This document shows positions 6,898-11,108 of a stretch of 11,108 bases of DNA, piece by piece. Numbering within the stretch: position 1 is the stretch's first letter; every line of letters begins with the position of its first letter. A model generated the notes under the pieces. The model did no database searches. It was given only the letters and a program-made list of their open reading frames with translations, and had not been told where the DNA came from. The stretch spans positions 1 to 11,108 of the forward strand of contig JAEDFW010000059.1 in NCBI GenBank assembly GCA_016297855.1, given 5' to 3'. The translations under genes were made by a program, and so were the position numbers. The DNA comes from Oscillospiraceae bacterium (GTDB taxonomy: Bacteria; Bacillota; Clostridia; Oscillospirales; Oscillospiraceae).

Positions 6898-7784
6898 TGA
6901 AGCGAGTCATCGCCCTGGGCTTTTTCGACGGGGTGCATCTGGGCCACGCAGCGCTGCTGCAGAAAACGCGCGCTCGTGCAAACGAACTGGGTGCGGCGGC
7001 TGCAGCCATGAGCTTTGATACACACCCGGACACGCTGGTCTTTGGATGTGAGGTGCCGCTCATCAACACCGCAGCCGAACGTCAGCTGCTGATGCGCCGG
7101 CTTTACGGCATCGATGAAATCATTCTCGCACATTTTGACAAGAACATGATGCACATGCCTTGGCGCGATTTCATCACCGACTTTCTCATTGGTAAGCTGC
7201 ACGCCTGCCACGTCGTCTGCGGGCACGATTTTCGTTTCGGTGATCGCGGCACGGGCACACCAGCGCTGCTGCAAGAGACGTGTCTGGCGCTTGGTGTGGG
7301 TTGTGACGTGATCGAAAAGGTTGAGCTGGACGGCACGGTCGTCAGCTCTACCTATATCCGTCAGCTTCTGCTGGGCGGCGAAGCCTCGCGCGCCGTGCGT
7401 TTTCTCGGCCACCGGCATCTGGTGCACGGCACGGTCATACATGGCGCGCACAACGGGCGCAGCATTGGGTTTCCCACGGCAAATATTTCGTTTGCGCCGG
7501 GCGTGCTCGTGCCGAAGCGCGGAGTCTATCTGGCCGAGGCCGAAGTCGAAGGCCGGTGCTGGCCGGCGCTCGTGAACGTCGGCGTACATCCCACGGCTGG
7601 TGCGTTGGCGCAGCCGGTGCTTGAGGCGTGGCTGCAGGGCTTTGACGGCGATCTCTACGGCAGAGAACTTTCTGTATGGCTCGCCGCATTTACCCGGCCA
7701 GAGCGTCCCTTTTCGTCGATGCAGGCGCTGCGCGGGCAGCTTGCGCGTGACAAAAAAGATCTGGAGGCATATTTCAAACAATAG
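6894..7784 (+). CDS. ribF: Bifunctional riboflavin kinase/FAD synthetase RibF
   Basis: RibF phosphorylates riboflavin to FMN and then adenylates FMN to FAD. The 296 residues show both modules. The N-terminal FMN adenylyltransferase has GFFDGVHLGHAALL (9-22, the nucleotidyltransferase HxGH-type motif), CGHDFRFG (109-116) and SSTYIRQLL (151-159). The C-terminal riboflavin kinase has GFPTANI (192-198, PTAN motif), PKRGVY (207-212), NVGVHPT (228-234) and LEAWL (243-247), where Glu244 aligns with the expected catalytic base. The start ATG overlaps the truB stop (ATGA); a second in-frame ATG follows at once (6897). GAGGT at 6883-6887 is 6 bases before the first. No FMN riboswitch lies upstream; expression should follow the operon. 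Both domains look complete. Confidence 0.96.
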   Translation: MMKRVIALGFFDGVHLGHAALLQKTRARANELGAAAAAMSFDTHPDTLVFGCEVPLINTAAERQLLMRRLYGIDEIILAHFDKNMMHMPWRDFITDFLIGKLHACHVVCGHDFRFGDRGTGTPALLQETCLALGVGCDVIEKVELDGTVVSSTYIRQLLLGGEASRAVRFLGHRHLVHGTVIHGAHNGRSIGFPTANISFAPGVLVPKRGVYLAEAEVEGRCWPALVNVGVHPTAGALAQPVLEAWLQGFDGDLYGRELSVWLAAFTRPERPFSSMQALRGQLARDKKDLEAYFKQ

Positions 7785-7786
7785 TC

Positions 7787-8332
7787 ATGGACTTACAGCG
7801 TATTACTTCCCCGTCCCATCCGTTTTTTGAAGCGGCATGGCGGGTGTATGAGCAGAGCTTTCCCAAAAACGAAAGGCGCACACAGGAAGATCATTTGCGC
7901 GCGCTTTGTGACCCTGCCTTTCACGCCTGCGCAGCGGTAGAAAACGGCCAGCTTCTCGTCATCGCCTTCTTTTGGCAGACGGCGGAGTTTACCTATCTGG
8001 AGCATCTGGCGGTGAGTCCCGCCATGCGGGGAACGGGCTGCGGCACGCGGGTGCTGCAGGCGCTGCTGGATGAGACGCGCGCGCCGCTGATTCTGGAGAT
8101 CGAGCCGCCGGAAGACGACGTCTGCCGCCGCCGCAAACACTTTTACGAGCGGTTGGGGCTCGTCATGGGAGACTTTCCCCACTGGCAGTTCCCCTACCAG
8201 CCCGGCACCGAAGGCTCGCCGCTATGCATCATGGCAAGGCCCGCCATCAGCCGGACGCAATATGACGCGTTTTACCGGTTTTTACTCGAACGCGTGCTCA
8301 TTTATACGGCATACCGGCCCAATGGACAGTAA
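7787..8332 (+). CDS. GNAT-family N-acetyltransferase, substrate unknown
   Basis: GNAT enzymes move an acetyl group from acetyl-CoA to an amine. The 181 residues show the acetyl-CoA binding motif A, LAVSPAMRGTGCGTRVLQALL (V76, then RGTGCG at 81-86), preceded by the FTYLEHLAV strand. A motif-B-like segment follows, EIEPPEDD, then RRRKHFYERLGL at about 114-125. The N-terminus (FFEAAWRVYEQSFPKNERR) resembles a subgroup of Clostridia GNAT proteins; the substrate cannot be told. The start is 3 bases after the ribF stop. There is no ribosome binding site at normal distance: the nearest GGAGG (7763-7767) is 19 bases away, so translation probably depends on ribosomes finishing ribF. This is the last gene of the operon; a hairpin terminator begins inside its stop codon. 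Confidence 0.85.
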   Translation: MDLQRITSPSHPFFEAAWRVYEQSFPKNERRTQEDHLRALCDPAFHACAAVENGQLLVIAFFWQTAEFTYLEHLAVSPAMRGTGCGTRVLQALLDETRAPLILEIEPPEDDVCRRRKHFYERLGLVMGDFPHWQFPYQPGTEGSPLCIMARPAISRTQYDAFYRFLLERVLIYTAYRPNGQ

Positions 8333-8367
8333 GAAACGCGTGCACACATTGTGTGCACGCGTTTCTT
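8331..8367. terminator. Bidirectional intrinsic terminator between convergent operons
   Basis: A perfect 17-bp inverted repeat, AAGAAACGCGTGCACAC (8331-8347) and GTGTGCACGCGTTTCTT (8351-8367), with a 3-base ATT loop. The A-rich outer end gives an U-rich 3' flank (TTTCTTT) for transcripts in both directions, so it can end the + strand nusA operon and the - strand HAD-MFS unit. The U tract is interrupted by one C on each side. The left arm starts in the TAA of the acetyltransferase gene (8330-8332), and the right arm ends on the first base of the MFS gene's stop codon complement (8367-8369). The position and symmetry make the call strong. Confidence 0.9.
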
Positions 8368-9635
8368 TATGCCTGTGTATTGTAGATCTTGGAAACAGCT
8401 TTCTTGTTTCCGCCGATAAATACGACTGCGGCCAGTGCCGTGATGCATGCGAAGCCGGAGATCACCGCGCGCGGCGGAAGGACGGTTGCCAACGCGCCGC
8501 CTGCCAGCTGGCCAACCAGCGCGCCGGCGGTCATGAGCGTGTTGAAGATACCGTTGAAGCGGCCTTTTTTCTCATGCGGCACATAGCTCTGCGTGGCAGA
8601 AATGCGGATGTTGTACGATGTCACGCCAAGAAGTCCCGTCGTAAAGGTCATCGCCATCATGACCGGGATGGGAAAATACAGATACGAGCCTTCAATCAGC
8701 GAGAGCGTGACGTACACGCCCAGCGCAATGGCGTATTTGGCCTGCGTCGGAAATTTGATCTTGTAGTGCAGTGCGCCGCCGATCATGCGTCCGACAGTCG
8801 CCATACCCCAGACGATCGTAAACAGATACTCTCCGTTGGAAAACGTGCTTCTGAAATACGGCAGGTCGATGGCATTGCTTGCGCCGCCAAACAGCGACGA
8901 GAACGTAAAATACAATGTGACAGCGAGCAAACCGGGCTCGGAAAGCAAAAACCGGATGCCCTGTTTGAAATCGGATGCAAACTGCCGTGCGACGTTTCTG
9001 GTCTTTTCCAGCATTTCGCTTTTCCGCTCAGCCACATACTGCTCGGTCGTTTTGATCTGCAGCTCAAAGATTGCCGCGATCAAAAATGTCAGCGCGTTGA
9101 ATGCAAACAGCCACACGATGCCAATCGTGTTGTATACAAACGCCGACACGGGCATCATAACGAACGTCATCGTCTCCAGTGTACTGGAAATGGAATACGC
9201 TTTGGTAAAGTTTCCCTCGCAGATGAGCATCGGATAAAAGCTTTCATACGCCACCGAGTACACGCCGTCGATACAACCCATGACGAACGTAGCCAACGCA
9301 AAAAGCGCAAAATTGAACTTGCCCAGCCCCAGCATCAGAGCCAACAGCGTATACAGACCGGCTGAGCAGAAATCCAGCGTGTAAATCGCGCGCTTTCGCG
9401 AAAACCGGTCGAGAAACGGCCCGGATAATATGGGTACGAAGATCGACGGCAGCAGGTATACCGCCAGATATACTGCATAGTAGAAGCTTGAGCCAGTGTA
9501 GTCGAGTACCAGAAGGCTCATGGCGAAGCCCGCTGCGTCGTTTCCCAGCATGGAAACGACCGACCCGAGGGTGATGATGGTAAAATCTCTGGTCCAGAGT
9601 TTACCGGTTGGTTTGGTTGTGGTTTCCTTTTTCAT
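8367..9635 (-). CDS. MFS transporter (drug/macrolide-efflux-like)
   Basis: A major facilitator superfamily membrane protein of 422 residues, the normal size for 12 transmembrane helices. Hydrophobic segments are spread along its length, separated by a central charged loop (about 192-226). The loop after helix 2 has the MFS motif A pattern GPFLDRFSRKR (72-82). The C-terminal half includes RISATQSYVPHEKKGRFNGIFN (about 344-365), a pattern resembling macrolide-efflux-type MFS proteins (Mef-like). The substrate is not predictable and export is inference. ATG 9635 is the likely start but its AGGAG lies only two bases upstream; an in-frame GTG at 9662 would add nine residues (see findings). It is downstream of the HAD gene with a 39-base gap, probably co-transcribed, and ends in the shared terminator. 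Confidence 0.85.
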   Translation of the reverse strand: MKKETTTKPTGKLWTRDFTIITLGSVVSMLGNDAAGFAMSLLVLDYTGSSFYYAVYLAVYLLPSIFVPILSGPFLDRFSRKRAIYTLDFCSAGLYTLLALMLGLGKFNFALFALATFVMGCIDGVYSVAYESFYPMLICEGNFTKAYSISSTLETMTFVMMPVSAFVYNTIGIVWLFAFNALTFLIAAIFELQIKTTEQYVAERKSEMLEKTRNVARQFASDFKQGIRFLLSEPGLLAVTLYFTFSSLFGGASNAIDLPYFRSTFSNGEYLFTIVWGMATVGRMIGGALHYKIKFPTQAKYAIALGVYVTLSLIEGSYLYFPIPVMMAMTFTTGLLGVTSYNIRISATQSYVPHEKKGRFNGIFNTLMTAGALVGQLAGGALATVLPPRAVISGFACITALAAVVFIGGNKKAVSKIYNTQA

Positions 9636-9674
9636 TTCTCCTGATCTTTCTGTCCGCCGCACCGGTGACGCGGA

Positions 9675-10319
9675 TCACAGAAGCTCCAGCAGTTCGGATA
9701 ACGTATTGATGAGATACTCGGGATCTGCCTGCTGCGTCAGCTCCTGCGCAGAAAAGCTCGAAGCAATGCCGGCCGCCCGGATTCCGCCTGCGTGTGCGGC
9801 CTGAAGACCGCTGGGCGCATCCTCCACCACAAGGCAGTCTTCCGGCTGTTCGCCGAGAAGCGAAGCGCCTTTGAGGTAGATATCCGGGGCAGGCTTTTTG
9901 CGTTCAACGTCGCTGCCGGTCACGATCGCGCCGAAAAGCGATTCGTCTGCACCGATGGCGCGAAGATTATACCGTACCTTCACGCGGTCAGCCGACGAGC
10001 AAATCGCCATCTTGATTCCGCGCGCGTGCAGTGCCTTGAGCGTCGGCAGCGTGTCTTCCGGCACCGTAGCCTCTGCCTTCACCATCTGGCCATAATAGTC
10101 ATACGCGCGGTCTTTCATTGCAGTATCGTACCGGACGCCGTGCTTTTCCGCCACGCCGCCAATGTACTTGTCCTCGCCGCGCCCAACGAACGGAAGAAAA
10201 TCGGAAGCCGAAGCCTCGACGCCAAACTCTCGCAGCGCCAGAATGCCGGATTTCGCCATCAGTTCCTCCGAATCGATGAGCACGCCGTCCATATCAAATA
10301 GAATTGCCCTAACTTTCAT
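9675..10319 (-). CDS. HAD-superfamily hydrolase, beta-phosphoglucomutase/phosphatase-like (subfamily IA)
   Basis: A HAD-type phosphatase or sugar phosphomutase of 214 residues. Motif I is FDMDGVLIDSEE (8-19), with nucleophile Asp9 and acid/base Asp11. Motif II is ICSSA (106-110). Motif III is the Lys of KKPAPDIYL (141-149). Motif IV is VVEDAPSG (164-171), with Glu166/Asp167 for Mg2+. A helical cap lies between about 17 and 85, after motif I, as in subfamily IA (beta-phosphoglucomutase, phosphoglycolate phosphatase, small sugar phosphatases). The substrate cannot be chosen from sequence alone. The start ATG 10319 follows GGGAGG (10332-10327) by 7 bases; a start seven codons upstream would lack this site. 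It is the first gene of a short unit with the MFS transporter; no shared substrate can be inferred. Confidence 0.9.
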   Translation of the reverse strand: MKVRAILFDMDGVLIDSEELMAKSGILALREFGVEASASDFLPFVGRGEDKYIGGVAEKHGVRYDTAMKDRAYDYYGQMVKAEATVPEDTLPTLKALHARGIKMAICSSADRVKVRYNLRAIGADESLFGAIVTGSDVERKKPAPDIYLKGASLLGEQPEDCLVVEDAPSGLQAAHAGGIRAAGIASSFSAQELTQQADPEYLINTLSELLELL

Positions 10320-10353
10320 GGCAGAGCCTCCCGGTTCCAATCAAAATCTGCAT
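10309..10353 (-). promoter_or_regulatory. Possible 14-codon upstream ORF overlapping the HAD gene start
   Basis: On the - strand an ATG at 10353 follows AGGAGG (10368-10363) with a 9-base spacer. The frame encodes MQILIGTGRLCHES and stops with TAG at 10311-10309, inside the first codons of the HAD gene in another frame. The ribosome binding site of the HAD gene lies within this short frame. Such an arrangement could couple or control translation of the HAD gene. The sequence is visible; expression is unknown, and a chance AGGAGG-ATG pair is possible. No clear promoter was found in this gap. Confidence 0.3.
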
Positions 10354-10385
10354 ATGTTTTGGCCTCCTGTTCCGTAAAACTGCAG

Positions 10386-10416
10386 AAAAAAGGCCGCTGT
10401 GAGATACAGCGGCCTT
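10386..10416 (-). terminator. Intrinsic terminator of the infC-rpmI-rplT operon
   Basis: An inverted repeat of 11 bp, AAGGCCGCTGT (10390-10400) and ACAGCGGCCTT (10406-10416), with a 5-base loop. Read on the - strand the stem runs into six T residues (complement of A at 10386-10391), the classic intrinsic terminator form. It starts 10 bases after the rplT stop codon. The + strand flank has no T tract, so it works only for the - strand. It separates the ribosomal protein operon from the HAD-MFS unit, although readthrough could feed the latter. Confidence 0.92.
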
Positions 10417-10426
10417 GAAAAAACTC

Positions 10427-10780
10427 TTACAGCGCCTTCTTTGCGGTCTCAACGAGAACTTCGAACGCAGCGGGATCGGAAATCGCCAGCTCAGACAGAG
10501 CCTTGCGGTTCATCTCGATACCAGCCTTCTTCAGACCGTACATAAAGCGGGAATAGTTGATGCCGAAGGGAGCCACGGCAGCGGAGATACGGGTGATCCA
10601 CAGGCTGCGGAAATCTCTCTTCTTCAGCTTACGGCCGACGTAAGCATATACACCGGACTTTGCAACGGCCTGCTTGGCCATCTTAAAGTGACGGGACTTG
10701 GAACCCCAGTAGGACTTTGCCAGCTTGAGGGTCTTATTTCTTCTTTTGCGCGTCATCATTGCGCCCTTAACTCTTGCCAT
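10427..10780 (-). CDS. rplT: Large subunit ribosomal protein bL20
   Basis: bL20 binds 23S rRNA early in 50S assembly. The 117 residues are close to the usual 117-119 and begin MARVKGAMMTRKRRNKTLKLAK, a basic extended N-terminal arm. The globular domain follows, with KSRHFKMAKQAVAKSGVYAYVGRK and the segment FRSLWITRISAA. The C-terminal part, GINYSRFMYGLKKAGIEMNRKALSELA, is typical. The ATG has AGGAGG 8 bases upstream on the - strand. It lies 35 bases after rpmI and is the last gene of the operon. In B. subtilis and E. coli, L20 represses this operon through the mRNA leader; that leader lies outside the window, so regulation here is only inferred. Confidence 0.98.
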   Translation of the reverse strand: MARVKGAMMTRKRRNKTLKLAKSYWGSKSRHFKMAKQAVAKSGVYAYVGRKLKKRDFRSLWITRISAAVAPFGINYSRFMYGLKKAGIEMNRKALSELAISDPAAFEVLVETAKKAL

Positions 10781-10815
10781 TTTTTAATCCTCCTATGTGT
10801 CGTCAATCCTTACGA

Positions 10816-11013
10816 TTATTTGTAAGGAATCATCTTCTTAACGGTATCTTCCACGGTCACGTCGGCATAGCCGTTCTTGCGCAGGTTGCGCGTACGCTTG
10901 GTGGTCTTTTTCGTGAGGATATGGCTCTTGAATGCGTGCGCTCTCTTGACCTTACCAGACTTGGTGAGGTTGAATCTTTTCTTTGCGCCGCTATGGGTCT
11001 TCAGCTTAGGCAT
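10816..11013 (-). CDS. rpmI: Large subunit ribosomal protein bL35
   Basis: bL35 is a small basic protein of the 50S subunit. The 65 residues have the family length and the signature start MPKLKTHSGAKKRFNLTKSGKVKR (KTHSGAKKRF is diagnostic), followed by a Lys/Arg-rich middle (HILTKKTTKRTRNLRK) and the end VKKMIPYK. AAGGAG lies 7 bases before the ATG on the - strand. It stands 26 bases after the infC stop and 35 bases before rplT, the conserved infC-rpmI-rplT order. Confidence 0.98.
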   Translation of the reverse strand: MPKLKTHSGAKKRFNLTKSGKVKRAHAFKSHILTKKTTKRTRNLRKNGYADVTVEDTVKKMIPYK

Positions 11014-11039
11014 AGTGGTTCTCCTTCCGTGTTTTGCTT

Positions 11040-11108
11040 TTATTTGGAATTCTTTGGGCTGAGGAACATGGACATATTGCGTCCTTCGAGCTTGGCGTCC
11101 TTGGCCAC
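11040..11108 (-). CDS. infC: Translation initiation factor IF-3 (3' end only)
   Basis: Only the last 22 codons and the TAA (11042-11040) are inside the window; the gene continues past the right edge. The visible peptide, VAKDAKLEGRNMSMFLSPKN plus two residues, matches the C-terminal end of IF3, whose family pattern is K.EGR.M.M.L.PK. IF3 prevents premature 50S joining and checks start codon and initiator tRNA on the 30S subunit. Its location directly before rpmI and rplT supports the call. The GTG at the window edge is not a start. Confidence 0.93.
   Translation of the reverse strand: MAKDAKLEGRNMSMFLSPKNSK

Noticed and set aside
8262..9365. 367-codon open frame on the + strand running from the acetyltransferase end across the terminator and opposite the MFS gene
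   Set aside because: It overlaps two convincing genes and passes through the terminator hairpin. The peptide is rich in Arg, His, Cys and Gln with no domain, so it is a shadow of the MFS gene.
10320..10385. Promoter for the HAD-MFS unit
   Set aside because: Only weak -35/-10-like pairs are visible (for example TTTACG and TATGCA on the - strand), with poor match to consensus, so no promoter is called.
1..11108. Mobile elements, CRISPR arrays, tRNA/rRNA genes, riboswitches or an undescribed multi-gene system
   Set aside because: No transposase or integrase motifs, no regularly spaced direct repeats and no recognisable structured RNA gene were seen. Nearly all bases are taken by conserved housekeeping genes in their usual order.

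Overview
The window is an ordinary bacterial housekeeping region. Gene order, strong AGGAGG-type ribosome binding sites and GC-rich coding sequence point to a Gram-positive Clostridia member, probably a GC-rich gut Oscillospirales/Ruminococcaceae-type organism. The phylum-level call is firm; the family is inference.

Positions 1-8332 (+) hold the nusA-infB operon in the order usual for Firmicutes: rimP (5' end cut off by the window), nusA, ylxR/rnpM, ylxQ, infB, rbfA, nrnA, truB, ribF, and then a GNAT-type acetyltransferase. The genes are packed tightly: ylxR/ylxQ, rbfA/nrnA and truB/ribF overlap, and most other gaps are under 30 bases. The exception is a 94-base gap between infB and rbfA that contains a strong GC-rich hairpin. 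Together the products mature the 30S subunit (RimP, RbfA), control transcription elongation and termination (NusA), start translation (IF2), modify tRNA (TruB), degrade short RNAs (NrnA) and make FMN/FAD (RibF). The rpsO gene that often follows ribF in relatives is not here; the acetyltransferase takes that place.

Positions 8331-8367 form a 17-bp perfect hairpin that separates the two convergent transcription units and reaches into the stop codons of both flanking genes.

Positions 8367-10319 (-) hold a two-gene unit: a HAD-family phosphatase/phosphomutase-like gene followed by a 12-helix MFS transporter. A possible 14-codon upstream ORF with its own strong ribosome binding site overlaps the HAD start.

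Positions 10386-11108 (-) hold the infC-rpmI-rplT operon (only the end of infC is in view), closed by a clear intrinsic terminator.

I found no mobile element, CRISPR array, rRNA, tRNA or recognisable riboswitch, and nothing that looks like a new defence or metabolic system. The observations worth a second look are small regulatory structures.
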